Assembly (NCBI GenBank): GCA_035530135.1
Contig: DATKVJ010000065.1
Span: forward strand, 1-5,146
Reading direction: 5' to 3'
Source of the DNA: CAIYYX01 sp035530135
GTDB taxonomy: Bacteria > Pseudomonadota > Gammaproteobacteria > Burkholderiales > Rhodocyclaceae
DNA length: 5,146 nt
Of the stretch, positions 1 to 4,603 are shown in pieces. Positions within the stretch are counted from its first letter, which is position 1, and each line of letters opens with the position of its first letter. The notes beneath the pieces are model-generated. The model ran no database searches and had not been told where the DNA came from. It worked only from the letters and a program-made list of their open reading frames with translations. Made by a program: the position numbers and the translations under genes.

Positions 1-408
1 CCAGTAGGTGAGCACGGCAAGGTGGAAGCTGTAGGCAAACTCCATCCGCAGGTACTGGCCCAGCGTGTGCACCGGCATGCGGCCGGGCCCGCTCAGGTAC
101 CAGAACACCACCAGGTGGGCCAGCATCTGCAGCAGCGCCACACCCAGGCTGGCCGGTACCTGCAGGGCGAAGAAGCGTCGCCAGCCATGCCCCGCCGTCC
201 GTCGCCCCAACCAGCCCACCAGCGGCACCAGGGCCATCCACAGCCAGAAGTTGGACAGGTTCCACGCCAGCGCGCGCGGCCAGTCCGGAGGGTACCTCTC
301 GCTGATCGAGGACAGTCCGCCGCTCAGCGCATACGACAGCGCCAGCAGCGTCCAGAAGCCGAAGCCCAGGGCGAGTCGTTGCCGGTGTGAGGTGTCCTGG
401 TCGGTCAC
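1..408 (-). CDS. Sensor histidine kinase of the LytS/YehU type, N-terminal membrane part (partial)
   Basis: The frame is open from a GTG at 408-406 to the left edge, giving 136 residues of the N-terminus only. It is rich in Trp, Leu, Ala and Gly, with about four hydrophobic stretches (roughly residues 12-31, 49-68, 80-104 and 122-136) separated by short Arg-rich loops such as GRRTAGHGWRR. The spacing and motifs (NLSNFWLWMALVPLVGW, then YSFHLAVLTYW at the edge) match the four-helix membrane sensor that precedes the His_kinase (PF06580) and HATPase domains in LytS/YehU-like kinases of Xanthomonas relatives. Those kinases phosphorylate LytTR response regulators. The kinase core itself would lie outside the window, so the family call is inferred from the sensor part only. 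GTG was chosen because GGGAG lies 6 nt upstream; an ATG-only search misses this gene. It could instead be another polytopic membrane protein. Confidence 0.72.
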   Translation of the reverse strand, partial: MTDQDTSHRQRLALGFGFWTLLALSYALSGGLSSISERYPPDWPRALAWNLSNFWLWMALVPLVGWLGRRTAGHGWRRFFALQVPASLGVALLQMLAHLVVFWYLSGPGRMPVHTLGQYLRMEFAYSFHLAVLTYW

Positions 409-414
409 GCGATG

Positions 415-419
415 CTCCC
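415..419 (-). promoter_or_regulatory. Ribosome binding site of the sensor kinase
   Basis: GGGAG on the minus strand, 6 nt before the GTG at 408. It decides the GTG start, since no ATG lies in the right place. Confidence 0.6.
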
Positions 420-432
420 GTGCCGGCGGTGA

Positions 433-450
433 GGTTCCGACACGGCAACC
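433..450. repeat. Small hairpin with one bulged base in the SRPBCC-kinase gap
   Basis: GGTT-CCG (433-439) pairs with CGG-C-AACC (443-450), leaving a 3-nt loop and one unpaired C at 446. It sits in the 87-nt gap between the SRPBCC stop and the kinase start. No T-run follows on either strand, so it is not a classical terminator. Beyond this the gap shows only the 9-nt dyad CGTCGGACG and no convincing promoter. Confidence 0.35.
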
Positions 451-495
451 CTTGCAATCAGCAGTGGCCCGTCGGACGCCGTGCGCTGCATCGAG

Positions 496-939
496 TCAGA
501 CCGAGGCGCCAGCATGAGCAGTCTCGGCCAGCTTTTTGAGCGTCTGAATTTCTGTTGCCATGTACCGTTGGGTCAAGGAATCGGCGAAAAGCGCGACAAG
601 CCCACTCAGGACACCCGAGAACGTGAACTCGAGTGTGAGCCTGCAGTTCGAAGCATCCAGCGGCTCGATGGTATGGCTTGCCAGCATGGCGAAGCCCAAT
701 GACCTGGATCGCCATACGAAGCTGCGCCCTGGTTCGATGGAAGTGACCTCCCACGTAGCCGGGCGAAGTTTGGGCTGCGTAACATGGAATCGCGCACCGA
801 CCCCGAAGGCGTCTCCGGCGATGGGCTCGACGACCGAGAAGGTCGACAACCACTGCGGCCATGAAGACACGGCGCACAGGAATGGCCAAACAGCCTTCGC
901 CGGGGCCGCTATATCTGCGCTTGTGCTGTAAGTACGCAT
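496..939 (-). CDS. SRPBCC superfamily (polyketide cyclase/dehydrase-like) protein
   Basis: A 147-residue protein of the usual length for a single-domain START/Bet v1-like (SRPBCC) protein. The order of signals fits. An N-terminal strand with 'S..I.AP...VWPFL' (residues 6-21) is followed by a helix with SSWPQWL (25-31). Then come GVGARFHVTQP (46-56), WEVTSIEPGRSFVWRS (63-78), a second strand pair HTIEPL (89-94) and LTLEFTFSG (101-109), and a long C-terminal helix (about 111-140). The fold encloses a hydrophobic ligand cavity; the ligand cannot be read from sequence. The protein is probably cytoplasmic, with no signal peptide. The ATG at 939 starts only 3 nt after the end of a 62-bp imperfect inverted repeat, and upstream there is no strong Shine-Dalgarno, only GGTAG. 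The stop reads GTCTGAC. A larger frame on the same strand (458-1063) is a shadow with no family resemblance. Confidence 0.85.
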   Translation of the reverse strand: MRTYSTSADIAAPAKAVWPFLCAVSSWPQWLSTFSVVEPIAGDAFGVGARFHVTQPKLRPATWEVTSIEPGRSFVWRSRSLGFAMLASHTIEPLDASNCRLTLEFTFSGVLSGLVALFADSLTQRYMATEIQTLKKLAETAHAGASV

Positions 940-942
940 TCG

Positions 943-1004
943 GTGGTCTACCGTTGGAGCCGAGCGGCGGCGTGGCCGTTCGCTTGGATGAGATGATAAA
1001 CCAC
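943..1004 (-). repeat. attC-like two-block imperfect inverted repeat
   Basis: It fills almost the whole 68-nt gap between the GFA stop and the SRPBCC start. The outer arms at 943-952 and 995-1004 match at 8 of 10 positions. Symmetric 7-nt internal loops follow (953-959 and 988-994). The inner arms 960-966 (CCGAGCG) and 981-987 (CGCTTGG) pair at 6 of 7, and a central 4-bp stem, 968-971 with 975-978, has a GTG loop. Read on the gene strand, the 5' box is GTTTATC (1001-995) and the 3' box is GGTAGAC (952-946). Each is one base from the integron consensus boxes RYYYAAC and GTTRRRY, and the 5' inner box contains CAAGC as many attC sites do. Known attC sites have this R-L-loop-L-R order with short spacers and start at about 57 bp. 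Calling this a decayed or divergent attC is inference; no integrase is visible. It could instead be a transcript-folding element. Confidence 0.4.
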
Positions 1005-1007
1005 GCT

Positions 1008-1403
1008 CTATGCACGGCTCCGAATGAAGCGCTGTGCGGATTGTTCCCAGTTCTGGCCGTCAAATGCGTGAATCTTCAGCGATGAAATGTCGATTCCATC
1101 CACGCAGCGGACATTGACGACCCAGGAGGTTGGAGCAATGCGAGAACGACTGAAAGTACTGATGCCGCAATGACGGCATGAGTAGTGCTTCGCAGTCATG
1201 GTGCCGAACTGATAGAGAACCAGGTCGTCCTCGCCGGTCAGGACCTCGAAGTGCGCGTCATCGGTGCCGAACCAAAGTGCTCCCTTGCGACTGCAGAGGG
1301 AACAATTGCATTCAATGGTGGCTCCCGGGATGGCTCCGAGCTCCGCCCGAAGTTCGAAAGTGACGCGGCCACAATGACATGAGCCCTTGTACGTATTCTG
1401 CAT
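1008..1403 (-). CDS. GFA (CENP-V/GFA domain) family zinc-binding protein
   Basis: A 131-residue protein carrying the full cysteine pattern of the GFA family: SCHCG (C9, C11), ECNCSLC (C32, C34, C37) and SCRHCG (C76, C79). In family structures these seven cysteines bind a structural and a second zinc. The family was named for Paracoccus Gfa, linked to S-hydroxymethylglutathione chemistry, but most members, including this one, have no proven reaction. The protein is cytoplasmic. An ATG at 1427 would add eight residues; 1403 is preferred because AGAGGA lies 7 nt upstream and the product then starts MQNTYKGSCHCG, the usual family start. Many codons end in A or T (for example tca, tgt, cat, gga, att), so G/C-ending bias is looser than in the PD40 and NTF2-like genes, which hints at different ancestry. 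The stop is TAG. Confidence 0.92.
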   Translation of the reverse strand: MQNTYKGSCHCGRVTFELRAELGAIPGATIECNCSLCSRKGALWFGTDDAHFEVLTGEDDLVLYQFGTMTAKHYSCRHCGISTFSRSRIAPTSWVVNVRCVDGIDISSLKIHAFDGQNWEQSAQRFIRSRA

Positions 1404-1410
1404 GCTGAAA

Positions 1411-1416
1411 TCCTCT
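1411..1416 (-). promoter_or_regulatory. Ribosome binding site of the GFA gene
   Basis: AGAGGA on the minus strand, 7 nt before the ATG at 1403. It decides between this start and the in-frame ATGs at 1427 and 1421, neither of which has a purine-rich site before it. Confidence 0.65.
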
Positions 1417-1425
1417 GACATCGGC

Positions 1426-1509
1426 ATGACGTCCGAGTCGAGCGGCGTCGGCGGAACAGGCGAAGCCTGCGGAGGTGACGTCGGTCTCCAATGAGTGGCT
1501 GCGCGTCAT
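1426..1509 (-). repeat. Long imperfect inverted repeat between GFA and GNAT genes
   Basis: Outer arms ATGACG (1426-1431) and CGTCAT (1504-1509) are perfect. A middle block, 1440-1449 with 1477-1486, pairs at 8 of 10. Symmetric 7-nt internal loops (1450-1456 and 1470-1476) lead to a perfect inner stem CAGGC/GCCTG (1457-1461 with 1465-1469) with a GAA loop. The outer arm overlaps the GNAT stop codon. The minus-strand end of this repeat matches the corresponding end of the 943-1004 repeat at 17 of 24 positions (shared GCCGCTCG, CTC, ACG). The asymmetric outer loop (8 versus 17 nt) weakens an attC reading. No T-run follows, so it is not a typical terminator. Confidence 0.35.
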
Positions 1510-2018
1510 CCATCTTGACTGCAGGTGTTCATCCACACCCTGTCGGCCAGGACGACGGATGTTTCAACCTGACGATGTGGAATTGACCAGTATGTAGCGA
1601 GGAGTCGATTCTTCTCGGCCGGGGAGACCAGCTTGAACCCGTTCTTCTGGTAGAACCCGATGGCCCAGGACGCCGTAGCCCACGTACCTATCAACATCGG
1701 CTTGCTCGTTAAAGACTGGACGTGGCGAAGGAGCCTCGTGCCCACGCCTCTGCCTTGTAACGTCGTCATCGTGTAAGCGTGGCGGACCAGAGAAACATCC
1801 TTCTTGTCTTGTATGCCCATGACACCAAGCAAGCTGTCGCCGTCGAACGCCGCCCAGAACTCTACCCCGCAAGCCATCTCCTGGCGTAATTCGTCCTCGG
1901 GCATATAGGGTTCATGCCACCGGTCGGCGGGTATCACGCCTCGATAGGCCTCGGCGGCGTCGTTGATGATGGCCAGGATGGCCTCAAAGTCATGATCTTC
2001 AGTCTTGCGGATCTGCAC
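1506..2018 (-). CDS. GNAT family N-acetyltransferase
   Basis: A 170-residue single-domain acetyltransferase that would transfer acetyl from acetyl-CoA to an amine; the substrate is unknown. The sequence begins VQIRKTEDHDFEAI, a typical GNAT first strand and helix. It shows the acetyl-CoA pyrophosphate-binding loop Q88-G-R-G-V-G93 after strand 4 (HAYTMTTL, about 80-87), the helix TRLLRHV after it, and the motif-B-like WAIGFYQKNGFKLV (118-131). The C-terminal YWSIPHRQVETSVVLAD segment is shared by a recognisable GNAT subgroup. GTG at 2018 was chosen because AGGAG lies 6 nt upstream and the domain starts at once. The frame stays open to an ATG at 2120, but that would add 34 residues with no domain match and reach into the DUF1993 gene. 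The stop TGA lies inside the outer arm of the downstream dyad. The gene is codirectional with unrelated neighbours, so an operon-specific role is not indicated. Confidence 0.9.
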   Translation of the reverse strand: MQIRKTEDHDFEAILAIINDAAEAYRGVIPADRWHEPYMPEDELRQEMACGVEFWAAFDGDSLLGVMGIQDKKDVSLVRHAYTMTTLQGRGVGTRLLRHVQSLTSKPMLIGTWATASWAIGFYQKNGFKLVSPAEKNRLLATYWSIPHRQVETSVVLADRVWMNTCSQDG

Positions 2019-2024
2019 TTTAAT

Positions 2025-2029
2025 CTCCT
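2025..2029 (-). promoter_or_regulatory. Ribosome binding site of the GNAT gene
   Basis: AGGAG on the minus strand, 6 nt before the GTG at 2018. It fixes the GTG start over the upstream in-frame ATGs. Confidence 0.7.
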
Positions 2030-2034
2030 GTAAC

Positions 2035-2118
2035 GTCCAGCGTGAGGGCAAGCGCATGGCAGGCAGGCTCCGCCGTGGCATTGCCACAACGAATCGATTC
2101 CGGCATGAACGACTGGTC
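2035..2118. repeat. Dyad-rich spacer between GNAT and DUF1993 genes
   Basis: This gap holds a perfect 10-bp palindrome GAATCGATTC (2091-2100) and a 6-bp-arm hairpin GTGGCA/TGCCAC (2075-2087, single central base). The flanks can close: CCAG-CGT (2037-2043) pairs with ACG-A-CTGG (2109-2116), with a G-C pair at 2035/2118. A GGCAGGCAGGC tandem lies at 2058-2068. The outer closure overlaps the DUF1993 stop (minus GCTTGAC). The inner blocks are not symmetrically spaced, so it resembles an attC site less than 943-1004 does. Neither strand shows a convincing promoter. Confidence 0.3.
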
Positions 2119-2638
2119 AAGCATCGCCCTCGAGCTTTACGTGGGGAACCAAGAAACTCATGTAGTCGGCTTTGCCCAGCGGGACGCCGAGCTTGCGCAA
2201 GATGGCGTAGGTGGTGGTCATGTGGAAGTACAGGTTCGGCAGAAGGTAATCGCTCACGTATTGTCGGCCGGGCAGCTCGCAGTATCTGCCGGGGCCAAGA
2301 CCGATGCGCTTGACCTCATCGAGCTTCTCGTCGCCGGCAAAGATACCGGAAACCAGCTCCCTGGTCTGGCGGATATGCGAGCGAGCCAATGCTACGGAGT
2401 CGACGTCCGTCGCCAGATTTTCCACCGGTTCGCCGGCGCACCACTGCGAGAAGCCACGCGGCTGGTTGCACGCAAAAGCGATCTGGGTTCCGAGCGGGAA
2501 CATGTCCGGCGCAAGGCGTTCGCGCAGCGCGGCGTCGAGATCGGCGAGGTGCTTCTCGCCAACGTCGAGGATGTGATCAAGGGTGTCGAGTCGCGACAGG
2601 AAAACACGCTTGAGCTCGACGAGTTCCTGAGTGGCCAT
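2117..2638 (-). CDS. DUF1993 family protein (DinB-like four-helix fold)
   Basis: A 173-residue protein matching DUF1993 over its full length. It opens with a helix (ELVELKRVFLSRLDTLDHILDVGEKH, about 5-30), then the hallmark RLAPDMFPLGTQIAFACNQPRGF (41-63), a third helix (about 81-99), and the C-terminal signature LPNLYFHMTTTYAILRKLGVPLGKADYM (133-160). The family is predicted to adopt the DinB/YfiT-like four-helix bundle; some relatives bind a metal through histidines, and H139 is the conserved one seen here. No reaction is known. It is cytoplasmic. The ATG at 2638 was chosen because GGGAG lies 6 nt upstream and the family begins there; an ATG at 2719 would add 27 unrelated residues. Codon bias is intermediate (several codons ending in T or A, such as ctt, gtt, gta, ttg). 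Confidence 0.9.
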   Translation of the reverse strand: MATQELVELKRVFLSRLDTLDHILDVGEKHLADLDAALRERLAPDMFPLGTQIAFACNQPRGFSQWCAGEPVENLATDVDSVALARSHIRQTRELVSGIFAGDEKLDEVKRIGLGPGRYCELPGRQYVSDYLLPNLYFHMTTTYAILRKLGVPLGKADYMSFLVPHVKLEGDA

Positions 2639-2644
2639 GTTGGG

Positions 2645-2649
2645 CTCCC
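2645..2649 (-). promoter_or_regulatory. Ribosome binding site of the DUF1993 gene
   Basis: GGGAG on the minus strand, 6 nt before the ATG at 2638, which decides this start over the in-frame ATG at 2719. The rest of the 102-nt gap up to the PD40 stop holds no clear promoter or terminator. Confidence 0.65.
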
Positions 2650-2740
2650 GAAAAGTTGGCGGTGAGGTGTGACGCCAGAGTGCGACAGGGGCGCCGTGCG
2701 CAACAGTGCTGGAGGCCATGCTTCGGCGACCGCATCGCGC

Positions 2741-3652
2741 TCAGTGGGTCGGCCGGCGGCGCAGCCAGGGGGCCAGCGACAGGCGATGGATGCGCTGACC
2801 CGCGCCGCTGAAATACAGCGTCCGGTGATCCGGGCTCAGCCGCGACTCGTTGCCCGCGGGTCCCAGCGGGATCGGCGTGCCCCAGCCGCCGGCGCTGGCA
2901 AATGCCACGAAGATCGCGCTGCGGGTGTCGGTCGAGGGTGGCCGATCCGAAGTGAACACGATGAAGGACTGGTCCGGAGCGATCGCCGGGTCGTAGTCGG
3001 CCAGCCGTCCGTTGCTGAAGGGCAGTGCGCGCGGGGCTTGGAAGTGGCCGTCGGCGAACCGGCTGAGATAGAGCCGGAAATGGCCGGTGACCGGATCCGG
3101 CTGCATGAAATACAGGCTGCCGTCTGCCGCCACCGCGGGCGCGTAGACCGACGAGCCGGCGTTGACCGTGTCAGGCAGGCGGCGCGGTGCGGACCAGCCG
3201 TGGGCGGTGCGCTCGACCCGCCACAGGTTGCCGCCGCGGCCGGGCAGGAAGTGGCCCTCGTAGTTGCCGTCCAGGGGCTTGCCGGCCGGCCGGGCCGGGC
3301 GGTTGGAGACGAACACCAGGTAGGAGCCGTCGGGCGCCATTGCCGGTTCCAGATCCATCCAGGCGCCACCCGAGAAGGGCGCCGGTTGCGGTACCGACCA
3401 GCGGCCGTCCTGGCGCCGTGAGACGAACAGGCGGCGCGTGATCCCATGGCCGCGGGCGAACACCACCGTGCCGCCGTCCGGCGTGAAAGCAGGCGAGGCG
3501 TCGTGCTCCGCGGTCCACGGTCCAGCAGCGAGCGGCGCGGCGGCGGGATGGGCGGCAGCCGTTGCCGCGTGTGCCGGCAGCGCGCACGCGACCGCGCAGG
3601 GACCCAAGGCCAGCGCGATGGACAGGATCGGCGACGGGGGGCCAAATCGCAT
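2741..3652 (-). CDS. Exported PD40/TolB-like beta-propeller protein
   Basis: A 303-residue protein with a signal peptide: a short N-terminus with one Arg, a hydrophobic core (about 9-25) and a likely cleavage site after AHA at 27-29. Five PD40-type blade motifs follow. They are SPAFTPDGGTVVFARG (53-68), LEPAMAPDGSYLVFVSNRP (101-119), VYAPAVAADGSLYFM (169-183), DYDPAIAPDQSFIVFTSDRP (219-238) and ESRLSPDHRTLYFSG (269-283). This 'P.ف.PDG..lvF.S.R' type repeat is that of WD40-like/TolB propellers, which usually serve as periplasmic protein-interaction platforms. No catalytic domain is attached, so the role is probably binding or scaffolding in the periplasm; the partner is unknown. A strong AAGGAG lies 6 nt before the ATG (minus strand, 3664-3659). 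Third positions are mostly G or C, in contrast to the GFA gene. It diverges from the NTF2-like gene. Confidence 0.87.
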   Translation of the reverse strand: MRFGPPSPILSIALALGPCAVACALPAHAATAAAHPAAAPLAAGPWTAEHDASPAFTPDGGTVVFARGHGITRRLFVSRRQDGRWSVPQPAPFSGGAWMDLEPAMAPDGSYLVFVSNRPARPAGKPLDGNYEGHFLPGRGGNLWRVERTAHGWSAPRRLPDTVNAGSSVYAPAVAADGSLYFMQPDPVTGHFRLYLSRFADGHFQAPRALPFSNGRLADYDPAIAPDQSFIVFTSDRPPSTDTRSAIFVAFASAGGWGTPIPLGPAGNESRLSPDHRTLYFSGAGQRIHRLSLAPWLRRRPTH

Positions 3653-3703
3653 GGAGTTCTCCTTCTTGAAGGGCGGGGGGCAGGACGATCGAACGGCCCG
3701 TCG

Positions 3704-3922
3704 TCAGCGGTCGCCGCGGGCCGGTGCATGCAGCCATCGCGCCAGCGACACCTGCCAGATGTGGTCGTCGCCCGCGGGGGCATCGCGGTGGATGATCGGC
3801 ACAGGATGGCGCGCGGCATCGGTACCGTCGCGGGTCTTGTGACAACCGGCGCGACGGTGGTGATGAACGGTGCCGGCATTCGCGCCGCCGGTAGCAAGTG
3901 CGGATGTCGCGAGGTTCCGCAT
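3704..3922 (-). CDS. Possible small hypothetical protein (72 aa)
   Basis: Not recognised. The second half (from HPVPIIHRDAP through DHIWQVSLARWLH) has a coding-like composition: a mixed, non-Arg-rich peptide with an amphipathic segment and third positions mostly G or C. The two other minus-strand frames here are Arg/Pro-rich. The first half is less coding-like (many codons ending in T) and there is no Shine-Dalgarno before the ATG at 3922. It ends 51 nt before the PD40 start on the same strand and could be a short leader gene or the 3' remnant of a lost gene. Confidence 0.25.
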   Translation of the reverse strand: MRNLATSALATGGANAGTVHHHRRAGCHKTRDGTDAARHPVPIIHRDAPAGDDHIWQVSLARWLHAPARGDR

Positions 3923-3930
3923 GACGGAAC
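3914..3930. repeat. Perfect 6-bp hairpin in the divergent region
   Basis: GTTCCG (3914-3919) and CGGAAC (3925-3930) flank a CATGA loop. A dyad of this size between divergent genes is compatible with a regulator site, but it may be chance in GC-rich DNA. Confidence 0.3.
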
Positions 3931-3982
3931 AGCCGCCGCACCGGTATGGTTTGTGCCGCCGGCCGCGGCATGCCGGCCGCTT

Positions 3983-4008
3983 GTCACGTCGTCACGGGCG
4001 TTCGTCAC
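3983..4008 (+). repeat. Three GTCAC direct repeats upstream of the NTF2-like gene
   Basis: GTCAC occurs at 3983-3987, 3991-3995 and 4004-4008 (offsets 8 and 13), each but the first preceded by C to give CGTCAC. They end 74 nt before the ATG at 4083, a plausible place for a regulator or promoter-proximal site. No known operator consensus is matched. Confidence 0.25.
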
Positions 4009-4082
4009 AGCAACGATGCGGCCGTCTGTCCAGCACGGCAATGTCGACCGGCGGCAAACCCGCTGACAACGAGGGCAGCAAC

Positions 4083-4583
4083 ATGCGCAGGCAACACATC
4101 TTTCAGATCGGCATGGCGGGTCTCGCCGTGCTGGTCCTGGCGGCCGAGACGATCATCGCGGCGACCTCGGCCGCGAGTGCGGTCGGCATCGACGAAACCA
4201 GCAAGACCGAGGCGGCGGTAATCGCCGTCGACCAGCACTGGATGGAGGCCGAGCTCGGCGGCGACACGGCCTGGCTCGACAACATGCTGCTACCCGAGTA
4301 CCGCTCGGTCGGTACCGACGGCGCGGTGCATCCGAAGGTCGCGCTCATGGCGCATGCGGCGAAGAACCGCGGCAACGACGCAGAGCGACGCAAGGTCGAA
4401 GCGTGGCTGAAAACGCATCCATCCGGCGAGTCCGTGGTGATTCACGGCGATACCGCCATTCTTACGTTCTACGACCCGGCCCAGGGCGCGGCCAAAGACG
4501 TACGCTCGTCCGACATCTTCGTCTACGTCGACGGCCGCTGGCACGCGTTGTACTCGCAGCACAGCAGCGCCCGGAGCGACTGA
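4083..4583 (+). CDS. Exported NTF2-like (DUF4440/SnoaL-type) protein
   Basis: A 166-residue protein. The N-terminus MRRQHIFQIG followed by a hydrophobic core (about 8-29) looks like a Sec signal peptide or membrane anchor, with a possible cleavage near SAASA (29-33). The mature part fits the NTF2-like cone fold: a first helix with VIAVDQHWMEAELGGDTAWLDNML (46-69), then LPEYRSVGTDGAVHPK (70-85). Later strands follow, VVIHGDTAILTFY (118-130) and SSDIFVYVDGRWHALYSQHS (142-161). DUF4440 proteins carry the same 'W..A...GD...LD..L...Y..V..DG' opening and 'D.FVY.DGRW...SQHS' ending. Members act as small enzymes or ligand-binding domains; no substrate can be assigned. The ATG at 4083 has GAGGG 7 nt upstream (4071-4075) and starts directly at the signal peptide. 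The frame stays open upstream to 3870, but that part is Arg-rich and unlike a protein. Confidence 0.86.
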   Translation: MRRQHIFQIGMAGLAVLVLAAETIIAATSAASAVGIDETSKTEAAVIAVDQHWMEAELGGDTAWLDNMLLPEYRSVGTDGAVHPKVALMAHAAKNRGNDAERRKVEAWLKTHPSGESVVIHGDTAILTFYDPAQGAAKDVRSSDIFVYVDGRWHALYSQHSSARSD

Positions 4584-4593
4584 GGCGCTCCGG
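4571..4593. terminator. Hairpin between convergent genes, possible bidirectional terminator
   Basis: CCGGAGCG (4571-4578) and CGCTCCGG (4586-4593) form a perfect 8-bp GC-rich stem with a 7-nt loop. The loop contains the TGA stop of the NTF2-like gene, and the hairpin lies just 11 nt from the stop of the converging reading frame. There is no T-run on either side, so termination by the intrinsic mechanism would be weak. Confidence 0.45.
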
Positions 4594-4603
4594 CTGCGGA
4601 ACG

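Larger units (their letters stand above)
3653..4082. other. Divergent intergenic region between PD40 and NTF2-like genes
   Basis: These 430 nt separate two diverging genes and should hold both promoters, but no good -35/-10 pair was found by eye on either strand. They contain a possible small minus-strand ORF (3704-3922), a 6-bp hairpin (3914-3930), a 10-bp palindrome CGGCATGCCG (3966-3975), the 9-nt dyad TTGTGACAA (3837-3845) and three GTCAC direct repeats at 3983, 3991 and 4004. Long Arg/Pro-rich frames crossing this region into the PD40 gene are composition artefacts. Confidence 0.6.

Noticed and set aside
993..998. TATCAT on the minus strand as a -10 box for the SRPBCC gene
   Set aside because: The hexamer 17 nt upstream is GGAGCC, with no resemblance to TTGACA, and the site lies inside the inverted repeat.
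458..1063. A 201-codon minus-strand frame covering the SRPBCC gene
   Set aside because: It is in a different frame from the 147-residue SRPBCC protein, is Arg-rich, matches no family and overlaps the GFA gene.
2019..2120. N-terminal extension of the GNAT gene to an upstream ATG
   Set aside because: The extra 34 residues match nothing, and the GTG at 2018 has AGGAG at the right distance and begins the domain.
2639..2645. GTTGGGC on the plus strand, a perfect GTTRRRY integron core site
   Set aside because: It is in the opposite orientation to the genes, overlaps the DUF1993 ribosome site and start, and has no paired box at attC distance, so it is probably chance.
2042..2665. A 207-codon plus-strand frame opposite the DUF1993 gene
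   Set aside because: It is the antisense shadow of a gene whose family signatures and ribosome binding site are clear on the minus strand.
2836..4041. A 401-codon minus-strand open frame spanning the PD40 gene and the intergenic region
   Set aside because: Its product is dominated by Arg, Pro, Ser and Thr with no domain, as expected for an off-frame reading of GC-rich coding DNA. The PD40 frame beneath it has a signal peptide, a ribosome site and five repeat motifs.
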